This document shows, piece by piece, positions 39,496-49,864 of a stretch of 64,000 bases of DNA. Location: contig NZ_FQVA01000007.1 in NCBI RefSeq assembly GCF_900129095.1, forward strand, positions 1 to 64,000. Reading direction: 5' to 3'. Position numbers and translations under genes: made by a program. The notes beneath the pieces are model-generated. The model did not search any database. It was not told the origin of the DNA and was given only the letters and a program-made list of their open reading frames with translations. How positions within the stretch are numbered: position 1 is the first letter of the stretch; every line of letters starts with the position of its first letter. This stretch comes from Microbulbifer donghaiensis. Its GTDB lineage: Bacteria > Pseudomonadota > Gammaproteobacteria > Pseudomonadales > Cellvibrionaceae.

Positions 39496-41406
39496 ATGGC
39501 AGACGAGCAGGGCGAAGACAGAAAATCGGACGAAGAGGGGCCGCAGTCACCTCCGCCGCAGCGACGCCCCCCTTCACTCGGCTGGGGCCAGTACCTGATC
39601 TGGATCTTTTTCGTGATGCTGATCGCCCAGTACTGGTCGAGCGTTCTGCAGGACCAGGAGCAGCAGACGCTTTCCTACACCGACTTCAAAGAAAAGGTCC
39701 GCAGTGGCCAGGTTGCCAGTGTGATATTGCAGGGCGATCGCATCTCCGGCAGCTATGAGCGGAGCCAGGAAGGCCAGATCCCGTCCGGTGACACCCGCTC
39801 CAGCCGCTTTGTCACCATATTGCCGCCGGTGGAAGATCCTGAGTTGATGCCGCTGCTGGAGGAACAGCAGGTAGAAATTCGCGCGGAATCGGCCCAGGCG
39901 GATCTGTGGACCCGCGTACTGATCGGCTTTCTGCCGTGGATTCTGATTATCGGCCTGTTTATCTGGGCCGGGCGCAGGATGCAGGAGCGCATGGGCGGTG
40001 TCGGCGGTGGCGGCGCCTTCGGCTTCGGCCGCTCGCGGGCCAAACGCTTCGAGCGGGGCGAATCGAATGTCACCTTCGACGATGTGGCCGGGCTGGCCAA
40101 CGCCAAGCGGGACCTGCAGGAAATCGCCGGCTACCTGAAAAATCCAGAGCACTACCGCAAACTGGGGGCGAAGATTCCCAAGGGCATCCTGCTGATGGGG
40201 CCGCCGGGGACGGGCAAGACTCTGCTGGCCAAGGCGCTGGCCGGCGAGAGCGACGTGCCATTTTTTAGCATCAGCGGTTCCGAGTTTATCGAGATGTTCG
40301 TCGGTGTCGGTGCGTCGCGGGTGCGCGATATGTTTGCCAGTGCCAAGAAAGAGGCGCCGTCGATCATCTTTATCGATGAGATCGACTCGGTGGGCCGTGC
40401 CCGCGGCACGGGTCTGGGCGGCGGCCACGATGAACGGGAGCAGACGCTGAACCAGATACTCGGTGAGATGGACGGCTTCGATCCCCACGAGACGGTGGTG
40501 GTGATCGCCGCCACCAACCGTCCGGATGTGCTCGATGCGGCGCTGCTGCGCCCCGGCCGCTTCGACCGCAAGATCACCCTGGATCTGCCGGATAAAAATG
40601 CTCGCAAGGCGATTCTGCAGATCCACTCGCGCGAGGTGCCCCTGGCCGATGACGTCGACCTCGAGCGGCTGTCGGCGCTGACGGTGGGCTTTGCCGGCGC
40701 CGACCTGGAAAACCTGATCAACGAGGCCGCGCTGCTCGCCGGGCGCGAGGATAAGTCGGCGGTGGATATGGCCTGCATGATGCTGGCTCGGGACAAGGTG
40801 GTGCTGGGCAGCGAGCGGGAAATGGCCATCAGTGATGAGGACAAGAAGATCATTGCCTATCACGAAGCCGGACACGCGCTGGTCGCCAGCCTGCTGCCCC
40901 ACGCCGATCCCCTCGACAAGGCGACGATCATTCCCCGCGGGCGCAGTCTCGGCGCCACCGAGCAGATCCCGGAGGAAGAACACCACAGCCTGCGTGCCAG
41001 CTACCTGCGCGACCGCATCGGCGTGATGCTCGGCGGGCGCGTGTCGGAGCAAGTGGTGTTCCACGAGGTCAGTTCGGGCGCGGAAGAGGATTTGAAACAG
41101 GCGACCCGGCTGGCGCGGCATATGGTGTCCCACTGGGGCATGAGTGAAAAGCTCGGGCCTGTAGCTTTCCGCCGCGGTGAGGAACATATTTTTCTTGGCC
41201 GCGAGATGGCGCAACAGAAAGATTTCAGTGAGCACACGGCTGAAATTATCGATGAGGAAATTGTCGACCTGATACGAGGAATCGAGACGGAAATACAGGA
41301 GCTGCTGGAGAAACACCGTGACAAGCTGGATGCGCTGGCCAAGGGATTACTGGAGAAGGAAACGCTGGAGGCAGCGGAGATCCGGCAGATAATTCACGAA
41401 GAATAA
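39496..41406 (+). CDS. ftsH: FtsH-family ATP-dependent zinc metalloprotease
   Basis: This 636-residue membrane AAA+ protease has a Pro-rich N-terminal tail, two membrane helices (about residues 35-52 and 140-160), an AAA domain with Walker A GPPGTGKT (from Gly235) and Walker B IIFIDEID, and the zinc site HEAGH (His456). The second-region-of-homology [17 protein letters not shown] is intact. The long cytosolic tail before the first helix differs from the canonical FtsH, so this may be a second FtsH paralog. ATG 39496 is preferred, though ATG 39418 is also in frame and neither has a strong ribosome site. Confidence 0.93.
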   Translation: MADEQGEDRKSDEEGPQSPPPQRRPPSLGWGQYLIWIFFVMLIAQYWSSVLQDQEQQTLSYTDFKEKVRSGQVASVILQGDRISGSYERSQEGQIPSGDTRSSRFVTILPPVEDPELMPLLEEQQVEIRAESAQADLWTRVLIGFLPWILIIGLFIWAGRRMQERMGGVGGGGAFGFGRSRAKRFERGESNVTFDDVAGLANAKRDLQEIAGYLKNPEHYRKLGAKIPKGILLMGPPGTGKTLLAKALAGESDVPFFSISGSEFIEMFVGVGASRVRDMFASAKKEAPSIIFIDEIDSVGRARGTGLGGGHDEREQTLNQILGEMDGFDPHETVVVIAATNRPDVLDAALLRPGRFDRKITLDLPDKNARKAILQIHSREVPLADDVDLERLSALTVGFAGADLENLINEAALLAGREDKSAVDMACMMLARDKVVLGSEREMAISDEDKKIIAYHEAGHALVASLLPHADPLDKATIIPRGRSLGATEQIPEEEHHSLRASYLRDRIGVMLGGRVSEQVVFHEVSSGAEEDLKQATRLARHMVSHWGMSEKLGPVAFRRGEEHIFLGREMAQQKDFSEHTAEIIDEEIVDLIRGIETEIQELLEKHRDKLDALAKGLLEKETLEAAEIRQIIHEE

Positions 41407-41526
41407 AAGCGTGCAGCCCCGCGGACCTGTCATTGTGCCTGGTATTCTGGGTGGTGCCAGATAGCACGCCCGGTGACCCTGGTGGTTTTCAGCTCGGTGC
41501 CGCTGCCCGGGCAGCTCGGGTACAGG

Positions 41527-43245
41527 CTAGCGGGAAAACAGCTTGAGCAGACTTTGCAGCGGCAGGCAGTTGATGACATCGCTCTTTTCCAGCCAGCCGC
41601 GGCGCGCCTGGTCGACGCCACAGCGCATATGCTCCAGATCGAAGGTGCTGTGGGCATCGGTGGCAATGGATATTCTGACTCCTATGTCTTTCGCCATCAT
41701 GCAGCCCTCATCGGTCAGGTCCAGCCGCTGCGGCTGGGCGTTGAGTTCGGCAAAGCAGCCGCGCTCTTTTGCCGCCTCGAGGATTTTTTCCAGGTCTGTT
41801 TCATAGGGATCCCGCTTGTTGATCAGGCGGCCGCTGGGGTGGGCAAGAATATTGAAATTGGGGTTGTCCATCGCGCGCAGTATCCGCTCGGTCTGTTTTT
41901 TGCGCGGCAGGTCGAATTTCTGGTGTATAGCGCAGACCGTGAAATCGAGTTCCCGCAGTACCTCGTCGGGATAATCCAGGGAGCCGTCTTCGAGAATATC
42001 CACTTCGCTGGATTTCAGCAGCACTATGCCGTCGAGCTGCTCGTTTAGCGCATCGATTTTTTCCAGGTGCTCGCGCAGCTGCTTCACAGACAGGCCGCGG
42101 GCCACGGCCAGGCTTTTTGAATGCTCGGTAATGGCGAGATAGTCGTAGCCCAATTTGGCTGCTGCTTCAGCCATTTCCCTCAGGGTGTTGTGACCGTCAC
42201 TGGCTTTGGTGTGCGTGTGCAGATTGCCGCGGATATTCTCCAGCGTGATCAGCTTCGGCAGGTTGCCTTGGCCGGCGGCTTCCAGCTCCCCGTGGTTTTC
42301 GCGCAACTCCGGTGGAATAAAAGGCAGGCCGACCGCGGCGTAGACGGATTTTTCCGTTTTACCGGCAATGCGCTGATCGCCGTCAAAAACACCGTACTCA
42401 TTGATCTTGTAACCTTTTTTGATCCCCATTTTGCGCACGGCAATATTGTGCGCCTTGGAACCGGTAAAATAGTGCTGGGCGGCGCCGTAACTGACCTGGG
42501 GCACGACTCGCAGATCCACCTGTATGCCCGAGCGCAGGTAAACGGTGGAGCGTGTCTTGCCCTTGGAGGCGACTTCTTCCACCTCGTCGTAACGGGTGAA
42601 GTGGTCCATGATCGGCGAATCTTTCCTGGCCGTAATCAGGATATCAAGGTCGCCCACCGTGTCCTTGCGCCGGCGGAAGCTGCCCGCAATGATGACGTCT
42701 TTGATGCCCTCGGCCTTGCGCAGGTATTCGACGAGCGGCCGGGCGTTCTCTTCGGCGTCGATCAACAGGGTGCGCGGTCTTTCCCCGGAGAATTTCTCCA
42801 CCCGCTTCCTGATCTTTTCTTCGCTCTTGTCACCGAAGCCGGCGACGTCGTGGATTTTGCCGCTTTCCGCGGCCTCCTTGAGGTCGTCGAGAGTCTTGAT
42901 GTTCAGTTCCAGGAAAAGCGCCCGAACCCGCTTCGGCCCCAGGCCCTCGATCTTCATCAGTTCGCTGAGGGCGGGCGGGGTGCGCGCCTCCACTTCCTCC
43001 AGCAGGGGCAGTTTGCCGGTCTCTACCAGCACCTGGATTTTTTTGGCCAGGTCGTCGCCGATATCCGGCAGTTCCGTCAGGTCGATGCCGTCTGCGAGAA
43101 GGTCCGACATGCTGCGGGGATATCCGCGCACGGTGCGCGCGGCGTTGCGGTAGGCGCGCACGCGGAAGGGGTTGGCGTCCTCGATTTCCAACAGGTCGGC
43201 GAGCCTGTCGAAGGCGTCGGCGATTTCGCTGTTATGGACGGGCAT
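41527..43245 (-). CDS. polX: DNA polymerase/3'-5' exonuclease PolX
   Basis: This 572-residue bacterial PolX combines an N-terminal helix-hairpin-helix region (LPDIGDDLAKKI; IEGLGPKRVRALF), a pol-beta nucleotidyltransferase core (IAGSFRRRKDTVGDLDILI, with the two catalytic aspartates) and a C-terminal PHP exonuclease domain (NLHTHTKASDGHNT, ITEHSKS, HPSGR, ATDAHS). It repairs gapped DNA in base excision repair. Start ATG at 43245 is used; the upstream extension to 43353 is hydrophobic, lacks family similarity and would abut dusC. It lies about 107 bases after dusC on the same strand. Confidence 0.95.
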   Translation of the reverse strand: MPVHNSEIADAFDRLADLLEIEDANPFRVRAYRNAARTVRGYPRSMSDLLADGIDLTELPDIGDDLAKKIQVLVETGKLPLLEEVEARTPPALSELMKIEGLGPKRVRALFLELNIKTLDDLKEAAESGKIHDVAGFGDKSEEKIRKRVEKFSGERPRTLLIDAEENARPLVEYLRKAEGIKDVIIAGSFRRRKDTVGDLDILITARKDSPIMDHFTRYDEVEEVASKGKTRSTVYLRSGIQVDLRVVPQVSYGAAQHYFTGSKAHNIAVRKMGIKKGYKINEYGVFDGDQRIAGKTEKSVYAAVGLPFIPPELRENHGELEAAGQGNLPKLITLENIRGNLHTHTKASDGHNTLREMAEAAAKLGYDYLAITEHSKSLAVARGLSVKQLREHLEKIDALNEQLDGIVLLKSSEVDILEDGSLDYPDEVLRELDFTVCAIHQKFDLPRKKQTERILRAMDNPNFNILAHPSGRLINKRDPYETDLEKILEAAKERGCFAELNAQPQRLDLTDEGCMMAKDIGVRISIATDAHSTFDLEHMRCGVDQARRGWLEKSDVINCLPLQSLLKLFSR

Positions 43246-43352
43246 GGTGAGCCGGACTGATCGCAGAAGTGGTAGTCCGATCAGTATAGGAGCTGTGATA
43301 AATGGGAAGAGGAGAGGTCGGGGCGAGGCGAATGTGCCACTCGCCCTCGGCA

Positions 43353-44357
43353 TCAGGCCGCTTCGATGCCCTCGACTTCGGTCGCCAGTTCGTCGGCGAA
43401 GGCGGCTTCGATCGCTTCCGCTTCGCGCAGGCGCTTGATGCGCTCAAAGAATAGCTGCGCCTCGGGAAAGGCCAGTTTCAGGTAAGCCAGCCACTGCTTG
43501 ATACGGTTGCCCAGGTACTTGGCCGGATAGTGGTCGCGGGTGGTCTGGTAGTAGTCCCACAGCAGCCCCATCACCTGTGGCCAATCCATCGGTGTGTAGT
43601 CATGGCCGGCGCAGAGGGCCTTGATCTGCAGCCCCAGGTCCGGCCGTGCCAGCAGGCTGCGGCCAAACATGAAGGCGCTGCAGCCGGTCACCTGGCGGCA
43701 GCGCTGGAATTCCGCCACCGTCCAGATATCGCCGTTGGCAATCACCGGGATGGACAGTTGCTCGCGTATCTCGCCGATATATTCCCAGTAGGCGGGCGGG
43801 CGGTAGCCATCGACTTTGGAGCGGGCGTGGACCGCCAGCTCATTGGCACCGCCGGCTTCCGCGGCGCGGGCGTTGTCCAGATAGCTGGACCTGTCCGAAT
43901 AGCCGAGGCGGATCTTGGCCGTTACCGGGATACTGTCCGGAACTGACCGGCGCACGGCACCGACGATGGCTTCCACCCGGTGCGGGCTCTGCAGCAGGCA
44001 GGCGCCGCCGTCGCTGTTGTTGACCGACTTGGCCGGGCAGCCAAAGTTCAGGTCGATGGCCCTGGCCCCGGCGCTGACGGCCCGGGCCGCATTGACGGCC
44101 ATGGCCTCGGGATTGCCGCCGAGCAACTGCAGGCGCACCGGGATGCCGCTGGCGGTGGCGGCTCCGCTTTCCAGCTCGGGGCAGAGGCGGGTAAAGACGC
44201 GTCGCGGCAGCTTCGTATGGGTGACGCGCACAAATTCGGTGACACAGATATCCACGCCGCCGATGGCGGACAGCAGCGCACGGACATGGTGGTCGATCAC
44301 GCCTTCCATCGGGGCTTGGTAGATTCTGGGTAATAACGAATCTGTCTCTGCGGTCAT
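43353..44357 (-). CDS. dusC: tRNA-dihydrouridine synthase (DusC type)
   Basis: The 334-residue flavoenzyme reduces uridine in the tRNA D-loop. It begins YQAPMEGVIDHHVRALL, has the FMN-barrel motif LNFGCPAKSVNNSDGGACLL with the catalytic cysteine, KIRLGYSD, and ANGDIWTVAEF. Among the Dus paralogs the APMEGV...DICVTEFVRVT opening fits DusC (U16 specificity). It is upstream of polX on the same strand. Confidence 0.93.
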   Translation of the reverse strand: MTAETDSLLPRIYQAPMEGVIDHHVRALLSAIGGVDICVTEFVRVTHTKLPRRVFTRLCPELESGAATASGIPVRLQLLGGNPEAMAVNAARAVSAGARAIDLNFGCPAKSVNNSDGGACLLQSPHRVEAIVGAVRRSVPDSIPVTAKIRLGYSDRSSYLDNARAAEAGGANELAVHARSKVDGYRPPAYWEYIGEIREQLSIPVIANGDIWTVAEFQRCRQVTGCSAFMFGRSLLARPDLGLQIKALCAGHDYTPMDWPQVMGLLWDYYQTTRDHYPAKYLGNRIKQWLAYLKLAFPEAQLFFERIKRLREAEAIEAAFADELATEVEGIEAA

Positions 44358-44790
44358 AAACTGGCGCCTGGACGCTCTGGCGAATTGTGGGCGCGTATTC
44401 TAACAGCTTGCGGGGGTGGTTGGTGTAAAAATGAGCAGCGTGGCACTGAAAGATAAGTCGGTAATAGGGCGGTGTCATTGCCTCAATTTACGCGCTCTAT
44501 CGCGAATTATTTATGGCGTCATTTATATCGCTATCGTTGCGGCTGAAACTAATAAGTGTTTGATTTTAAAAGCATCTTGTATTGATAATAGCGCCCGCTC
44601 AGTACAAATACCTGTCATAAGAATTTGTTAGGGAAGTTAATCGAAACGGGTATTGCTGCAGTCGGCCGCAGGCCGATAAACAACCGTGACATGTCCATAA
44701 TATCGCGCAGCGAATCATTGTGTTGCGGGTGTAAATAAAACCGTTCAGGATGATCGGTTTTATTGCCTGAATACTTAGGGGAATAACAAA
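44358..44790. other. Regulatory gap between divergent dusC and oadG
   Basis: No gene is supported; the short frame at 44416-44631 has no ribosome site or family likeness. The middle and right part is AT-rich compared with the neighbourhood and should hold the dusC and oad promoters. A 10+10 perfect inverted repeat lies at 44734-44764. AGGGGA at about 44777-44782 is the oadG ribosome site. Confidence 0.5.
44734..44764. promoter_or_regulatory. Inverted repeat upstream of oadGAB
   Basis: AATAAAACCG (44734-44743) and CGGTTTTATT (44755-44764) form a perfect 10-bp inverted repeat with an 11-base spacer, 26 bases before oadG. It could be an operator for a dimeric regulator or an attenuator stem in the leader. 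Confidence 0.55.
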
Positions 44791-45024
44791 GTGCAAGACA
44801 CGCTACTTCAACAGGGGCTGGACATCACGCTGTTCGGCATGGGGATTGTTTTTACTTTCCTACTGGTGCTGGTGATCGGCACCGGCATTATGTCCCGCAT
44901 TATTACCCGCAACTTTCCCGAAGCGGAGCCGGTGGCTCCCGCACCCAGCAGTGCAGCCGATGATGAGGCGCGCCTGCGCAAAGTGATCAAGGCGGCGATC
45001 GAACAGCATCGCAAGAGACGCTGA
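44791..45024 (+). CDS. oadG: Oxaloacetate decarboxylase gamma subunit
   Basis: This 77-residue protein has one N-terminal membrane helix (GLDITLFGMGIVFTFLLVLV) and a short hydrophilic tail with a Pro/Ala linker. It matches OadG, which anchors the alpha subunit to the membrane and helps assemble the complex. It starts at GTG 44791 with a good ribosome site. It is the first gene of the canonical oadG-oadA-oadB order. Confidence 0.92.
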   Translation: MQDTLLQQGLDITLFGMGIVFTFLLVLVIGTGIMSRIITRNFPEAEPVAPAPSSAADDEARLRKVIKAAIEQHRKRR

Positions 45025-45079
45025 TGATTGCTCATTACTGCTGAACAACCTCCAATAAATTTGCCGAGAGAGACGACCC

Positions 45080-46867
45080 ATGACTGAGGTTAAAAAGCCA
45101 CTGGGAATTACTGATGTAGTCCTGCGCGACGCCCACCAGTCACTGTTTGCGACCCGTATGCGACTGGACGACATGCTGCCGATTGCGGAAAAGCTCGACA
45201 AAGTCGGATTCTGGTCACTGGAATCCTGGGGCGGTGCCACTTTCGACTCCTGCATCCGTTATCTCGGCGAAGATCCGTGGGAGCGTATCCGCGAACTGAA
45301 AAAGGCAATGCCGAACACGCCGCAGCAGATGCTGTTCCGTGGCCAGAATATTCTCGGCTACCGCCACTACGCCGATGACGTGGTGGGAAAATTTGTCGAG
45401 CGCGCGGCGGAAAACGGCGTGGACGTCTTCCGCGTATTCGATGCGATGAACGATATGCGCAACCTGCAGACGGCACTGCGCGCCGTTAAAAAGCATGGCA
45501 AGCACGCCCAGGGCACTATTTCCTATACCGTCAGCCCCGTGCACACCATGGACCTGTGGGTGGATCTCGGCCGCCAGATCGAAGATATGGGGGCGGACTC
45601 TATCGCAATTAAGGATATGGCCGGCTTGCTGCGCCCCTACGAGGGCTACGAACTGGTGAAGAAATTGAAGGCGGCGGTGGATATTCCGATCCATATGCAG
45701 TGCCACGCCACCACAGGTCTCTCCACCGCGACTGCGTTGAAATGCATCGAGGCGGGTATCGACAATGTCGACACCGCCATTTCTTCCATGTCGATGACCT
45801 ACGGCCACAGCCCCACCGAGGCGCTGGTGGCAATCCTCGAGGGTACCGACCGTGACACCGGCCTGGATATCAACCTGCTGGAAGAGATCGCGGCCTACTT
45901 CCGCGAGGTACGCAAGAAGTACGCGAAGTTTGAGGGCTCCCTGCGCGGTGTCGACTCACGCATTCTCGTCGCCCAGGTTCCCGGTGGCATGCTGACCAAT
46001 ATGGAAAACCAGTTGCGCGAGCAGGGCGCCGGCGATCGCCTGGACGAAGTGCTGGAAGAGATCCCGCGGGTGCGCGAAGACCTCGGCTTTATTCCGCTGG
46101 TGACGCCGACCTCCCAGATCGTCGGCACCCAGGCGGTGCTGAACGTGCTTACCGGTGAGCGCTACAAGTCCATTTCCAAAGAGACCGCCGCAGTGCTGAA
46201 AGGCGAGTACGGCGCGACCCCGGCGGAAGTGAACAAGGAACTGCAGACTCGCGTGCTGGAAGGCGCCGAGCCCGTCACCTGCCGCCCGGCGGATCTGCTG
46301 CAGCCGGAGCTCGACAAGCTGACGGCGGAACTACAGCAAAAGGCCGGCGATGAAGGTGTCGTTCTGGCGAGCGGCGAGGAGCAGATAGACGACGTACTGA
46401 CCTACGCGCTCTTCCCGCAGATAGGCCTCAAGTTCCTGAAGAACCGCGGCAATCCGGACGCCTTCGAGCCGGTGCCCACCGGCAATGAGGGCAGTGCGGT
46501 CAAGAATGACAAGGGCGAGGAAGTCTACACGGTAACAGTGGAGGGGCAGAAATATACCGTCACTGTTGCCGACGGCGGCGACCTGACCGGCATCGCTCCG
46601 GTGGCCGATGCGTCCGCCGCGCCCACCTCTGCCGCGGCGCCGGTCGCCACTGGTGGTGAAGCGGTGAAGGCGCCGCTCGCGGGCAATATCTTCAAGGTCG
46701 TCGTCAAACCCGGCGACCAGGTCGTGGAAGGCCAGACCATCGTCGTGCTGGAAGCGATGAAGATGGAAACTGCGGTCAGCGCGCCCCGTGCCGGCAGCGT
46801 GACCAGTGTGGCGATCAAAGAGGGCGATTCCGTGGCAGTGGGCGATGCCCTGCTGTCCATCGCGTAA
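45080..46867 (+). CDS. oadA: Oxaloacetate decarboxylase alpha subunit (biotin-containing)
   Basis: The 595-residue alpha subunit carries the carboxyltransferase TIM barrel ([24 protein letters not shown]-like [10 protein letters not shown], metal ligands in DTAISSM). An Ala/Pro/Thr-rich hinge (about 510-525) and a C-terminal biotinyl domain with the attachment lysine in EAMKMET follow. It transfers CO2 from oxaloacetate to biotin. Together with OadB and OadG this forms the Na+-pumping decarboxylase, which converts decarboxylation energy to a sodium gradient. Confidence 0.96.
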   Translation: MTEVKKPLGITDVVLRDAHQSLFATRMRLDDMLPIAEKLDKVGFWSLESWGGATFDSCIRYLGEDPWERIRELKKAMPNTPQQMLFRGQNILGYRHYADDVVGKFVERAAENGVDVFRVFDAMNDMRNLQTALRAVKKHGKHAQGTISYTVSPVHTMDLWVDLGRQIEDMGADSIAIKDMAGLLRPYEGYELVKKLKAAVDIPIHMQCHATTGLSTATALKCIEAGIDNVDTAISSMSMTYGHSPTEALVAILEGTDRDTGLDINLLEEIAAYFREVRKKYAKFEGSLRGVDSRILVAQVPGGMLTNMENQLREQGAGDRLDEVLEEIPRVREDLGFIPLVTPTSQIVGTQAVLNVLTGERYKSISKETAAVLKGEYGATPAEVNKELQTRVLEGAEPVTCRPADLLQPELDKLTAELQQKAGDEGVVLASGEEQIDDVLTYALFPQIGLKFLKNRGNPDAFEPVPTGNEGSAVKNDKGEEVYTVTVEGQKYTVTVADGGDLTGIAPVADASAAPTSAAAPVATGGEAVKAPLAGNIFKVVVKPGDQVVEGQTIVVLEAMKMETAVSAPRAGSVTSVAIKEGDSVAVGDALLSIA

Positions 46868-46887
46868 CGCAGGAATAGGAGTCGCAC

Positions 46888-48201
46888 GTGGATAACCTAC
46901 TCAACCTTTGGCAGTCGTCCGGCGCTTATCAGATGACACCCGGTCAGTTCACGATGATTCTTGTCGGCCTGGTATTACTGTTCCTGGCCATTCGCAAGAA
47001 TTTCGAGCCGCTGCTGCTGGTGCCTATCGGATTCGGTGGTCTGCTCGCCAATATTCCCGGTGCCGATCTGGCACTGTCGGCGGCGGAGACGGCGCTGGCG
47101 TCCGGTGATGCAACCGTACTGGCGCAGATGGCGCAGATTCTCGGCGTCGGCGGCGGGGAGTCCCTGTATGCGCTGAAAGAGGCCCTGGCCAATGCGCCGG
47201 CGGCAGTGCAGGCACAGGTCGCGCAGTACGCGCTGGACGCCGGCTTCAGCAACGGCATGCTGTATAACTTCTATTCCGTGGCCATCGCCTCAGGCGTTGC
47301 GCCGCTGGTGATTTTTATGGGGGTGGGCGCGATGACGGATTTTGGTCCGTTGCTCGCCAACCCGCGCACCCTGTTTCTCGGGGCGGCGGCGCAATTCGGC
47401 ATCTTCGCCACCGTGCTGGGTGCAGTCGGTCTGTCCGTGGCCGGCATCATGGATTTCTCCATCGCCGACGCGGCTGCGATCGGTATTATCGGCGGCGCCG
47501 ATGGCCCCACGGCGATCTACGTTTCCAGTCTGCTGGCACCGGATCTGCTCGGCGCCATCGCGGTTGCGGCCTACTCCTATATGGCGCTGGTGCCGCTCAT
47601 TCAGCCGCCAATCATGCGCGCGCTGACCACAGCGGAGGAGCGCAAGATCGAGATGGTGCAGCTGCGCCATGTCAGCAAGCGCGAGAAGATCACTTTCCCG
47701 CTGCTGCTGCTGATTCTGGTCGCACTGTTCCTGCCGGACGCGGCGCCGCTGCTGGGGATGTTCTGCTTCGGCAACCTGATGCGCGAGTGCGGCGTAGTGG
47801 CGCGCCTGTCGGATACCGCCCAGAACGCGCTGATCAATATCACCACTATTTTCCTCGGCCTGTCCGTCGGTTCCAAGCTGGCTGCGGACAAGTTCCTGGA
47901 CCCGAAGACACTGGGAATTCTGGCGCTCGGCATTGTCGCCTTCGCGATCGGTACTGCCGCCGGCGTGCTGATGGCGAAGTTGCTGAATGTTTTCAGCCAG
48001 CACAAGATCAACCCGCTGATTGGGTCGGCCGGCGTATCCGCAGTGCCGATGGCGGCACGGGTCTCGAATAAGATTGGTCTGGAGTCCAACCCGCACAATT
48101 TCCTGCTGATGCACGCGATGGGCCCCAATGTGGCCGGGGTGATCGGTTCCGCAGTGGCGGCGGGCGTCATGATTACCATGGTGCGCGCGATGACCGGCTG
48201 A
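46888..48201 (+). CDS. oadB: Oxaloacetate decarboxylase beta subunit (Na+ pump)
   Basis: The 437-residue polytopic membrane protein decarboxylates carboxybiotin and pumps Na+ outward. Conserved blocks include [12 protein letters not shown], the [15 protein letters not shown] segment with the Na+-binding aspartate, [10 protein letters not shown], and the C-terminal [20 protein letters not shown]. It starts at GTG 46888 with AGGAG upstream, 20 bases after oadA. Transcription probably ends at the hairpins starting 29 bases downstream. Confidence 0.96.
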   Translation: MDNLLNLWQSSGAYQMTPGQFTMILVGLVLLFLAIRKNFEPLLLVPIGFGGLLANIPGADLALSAAETALASGDATVLAQMAQILGVGGGESLYALKEALANAPAAVQAQVAQYALDAGFSNGMLYNFYSVAIASGVAPLVIFMGVGAMTDFGPLLANPRTLFLGAAAQFGIFATVLGAVGLSVAGIMDFSIADAAAIGIIGGADGPTAIYVSSLLAPDLLGAIAVAAYSYMALVPLIQPPIMRALTTAEERKIEMVQLRHVSKREKITFPLLLLILVALFLPDAAPLLGMFCFGNLMRECGVVARLSDTAQNALINITTIFLGLSVGSKLAADKFLDPKTLGILALGIVAFAIGTAAGVLMAKLLNVFSQHKINPLIGSAGVSAVPMAARVSNKIGLESNPHNFLLMHAMGPNVAGVIGSAVAAGVMITMVRAMTG

Positions 48202-48229
48202 CGATCCCGGTACTGCTGCGAGGAAACAA

Positions 48230-48250
48230 GGGCGAACACTGGGTTCGCCC
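48230..48250 (+). terminator. Hairpin after oadB, first copy
   Basis: GGGCGAAC and GTTCGCCC form an 8-bp stem with loop ACTGG, 29 bases after oadB. There is no T tract. The identical stem recurs at 48477-48497. Confidence 0.55.
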
Positions 48251-48297
48251 TAGACTGTTGATAAACCCCGCATTCCATTCTGAGCTGGTGCGGTGGC

Positions 48298-48440
48298 GGC
48301 CAAGCACTAGGGCGAGCATTTCGAAACGCTGTGAATACATCCCTGTAAGCTCCGGCGGCGACGGTCCGGCCGCTGCAGGCATTCGCGGCGCCTTCGGCCC
48401 TGTCGCCGACGGTTCGAAATGCTCGTCCTAGCACTTTGCC
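48298..48440. repeat. Palindromic intergenic element between two identical hairpins
   Basis: Arms 48302-48325 and 48413-48436 are inverted repeats matching at 23 of 24 positions (core GAGCATTTCGAA); pairing continues imperfectly outward to 48298. The interior is GC-rich and self-complementary in parts (GGCGACGG/CCGTCGCC-like). No coding frame is present. It resembles the element at 2706-2867 in size and design but not in arm sequence. Confidence 0.75.
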
Positions 48441-48476
48441 TTCAATTTTGACTGCATTACTTTGTCAGCAACCTGA

Positions 48477-48503
48477 GGGCGAACCTTGTGTTCGCCCTTT
48501 TTT
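48477..48503 (+). terminator. Intrinsic terminator, second copy
   Basis: GGGCGAAC (48477-48484) pairs with GTTCGCCC (48490-48497) around CTTGT and is followed by six T residues. It is a canonical rho-independent terminator for the oad operon direction. Confidence 0.85.
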
Positions 48504-48562
48504 ATTGCGCAACAACTGGGTGAAGCACGGCCAAATTCGGCGGTGCGAAGCGGTTACCGGGA

Positions 48563-49864
48563 CTACTTGGGCGCTGATGGGTTGATCAAAATGGAGAACC
48601 AGAATTTTTCCGTATCCTGGCTAAACTCGTCTGCCCGGTAATCTGCGTATTTTGCCTGGAGCTTCAGCCAGCGATTGACCTTGAATTCGACCACGGCGTC
48701 GGTTTCATGGCCGTAGTCAAGGCTGCCCTTGGTCGAGCGGAAGTCGTGATAGATCAGACCAAAATTGAAGTTGCACCATTTGAAGCCCGCCTTGACATAG
48801 GCGTCACCGACGCCATCAACGGGAGTATTGAGGAACTGGTCGGCCCAGCCCTGAAATTTGTGCAGTGTCGCCAGGGGGGTGATAAATGCCGCTTTGCCGG
48901 TGCCGCCCAGATACTCGTAGCCACCACCGAAACTGAAACGCTCGAATTTGACATTGGATTCGGCGAGGAAATAGCGCTCGGTGTAATCGATGGGATTATT
49001 TTCAATGCCTTTCTGGATTGCCGCCGAAAGCCACCAGTCCCAGGCGAAGGGCTTCTTACCCGGCGGACAGGAACCGTGATAGTGCAGGCCCAGGGTGCCG
49101 GTGGAAAGGTTTTCACCGTTGGAGTTGTTGACGCCGCTGTCGAAGTCGAACCAGTAGAGGTAAGGCACCAGTTCGTGGTTTTCCACCGGTGAATAGGGCA
49201 GGCGGACTGGAATAACCGTTCCCCTGAGGTCCGAATTGGGTCCGTCGGGCCCGAAAACCCGGTTGACGTTTCCAATCCACGCCACGTCCCCGCGCCATCC
49301 CTTGGCGTAATAGCCCATCGAGAATTCCGCGCGCCCGCCGTCAAATGTCTGCTCGTTCTGACGCCACGCGACGCCACCCACGAAGCGCTGGTTGTCCTGG
49401 TTGATTCGCTGCCTGCCCACAGTACCGGTAAAGGGCTTGGTCTTGTACTGCACCTGAATCCGGTTCAGATCTGTGTCCGTGGGGTCGGCTACCACCGGGT
49501 ACTGGGTCTTTCCGTTGACGGTGGAGTTGTAGCGCTCCGAACCGATCGACGAGACGTTGTCCGGTTCAATGAGTCCAACCCAGTTATTGAGTGAGGCAGT
49601 GTGCCAGGTGACACGGCTGCGCAGGGTACTGGCATTCGCGTTTTTGGTGAAATTTTCCTGATCGACTCGTTCGTAGCGATAGCGGAAGTCCACGTCTACG
49701 CAGCTCTGCATAATCGCACTGTGCAAGTCGGTAGCGGTGGCGTGGTCGGACAGTACCGGTTGGCAGAAACCGCCAAATAACACACCAAATAACAATAGGG
49801 ACGACACCGCTCGCTTGAGAGCAGAGGGCGGGGCGGGAGAACGTAGAATTCGACAATCGCTCAT
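48563..49864 (-). CDS. Alginate-export-type outer-membrane porin
   Basis: The 433-residue protein has a signal peptide (VSSLLLFGVLFGGFCQPVLS, cleavage near residue 40). It then alternates short strands typical of an outer-membrane barrel: FRYRYERVDQENF, TLRSRVTW, TVGRQRINQDNQRFVGGVAWR, and a C-terminal FWFSILINPSAPK. The RQRINxDNQRFVG block is characteristic of the AlgE-like alginate-export family, many of whose members sit in genomes without alginate synthesis and act as general porins. Start ATG 49864 places the signal peptide near the N-terminus; a longer in-frame start at 50053 is implausible. Substrate unknown. Confidence 0.8.
   Translation of the reverse strand: MSDCRILRSPAPPSALKRAVSSLLLFGVLFGGFCQPVLSDHATATDLHSAIMQSCVDVDFRYRYERVDQENFTKNANASTLRSRVTWHTASLNNWVGLIEPDNVSSIGSERYNSTVNGKTQYPVVADPTDTDLNRIQVQYKTKPFTGTVGRQRINQDNQRFVGGVAWRQNEQTFDGGRAEFSMGYYAKGWRGDVAWIGNVNRVFGPDGPNSDLRGTVIPVRLPYSPVENHELVPYLYWFDFDSGVNNSNGENLSTGTLGLHYHGSCPPGKKPFAWDWWLSAAIQKGIENNPIDYTERYFLAESNVKFERFSFGGGYEYLGGTGKAAFITPLATLHKFQGWADQFLNTPVDGVGDAYVKAGFKWCNFNFGLIYHDFRSTKGSLDYGHETDAVVEFKVNRWLKLQAKYADYRADEFSQDTEKFWFSILINPSAPK

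Noticed and set aside
39574..41316. 580-residue open frame on the minus strand
   Set aside because: It mirrors the ftsH coding frame, which has intact AAA and HEAGH motifs. Long antisense frames are expected in high-GC genes, and this one has no domain signature.
42121..43260. 379-residue open frame on the plus strand
   Set aside because: Antisense to polX, whose three domains are intact. No family features are seen in the shadow frame.
44416..44631. 71-residue plus-strand frame in the dusC-oadG gap
   Set aside because: No ribosome site, low-complexity AT-rich sequence and no family resemblance.
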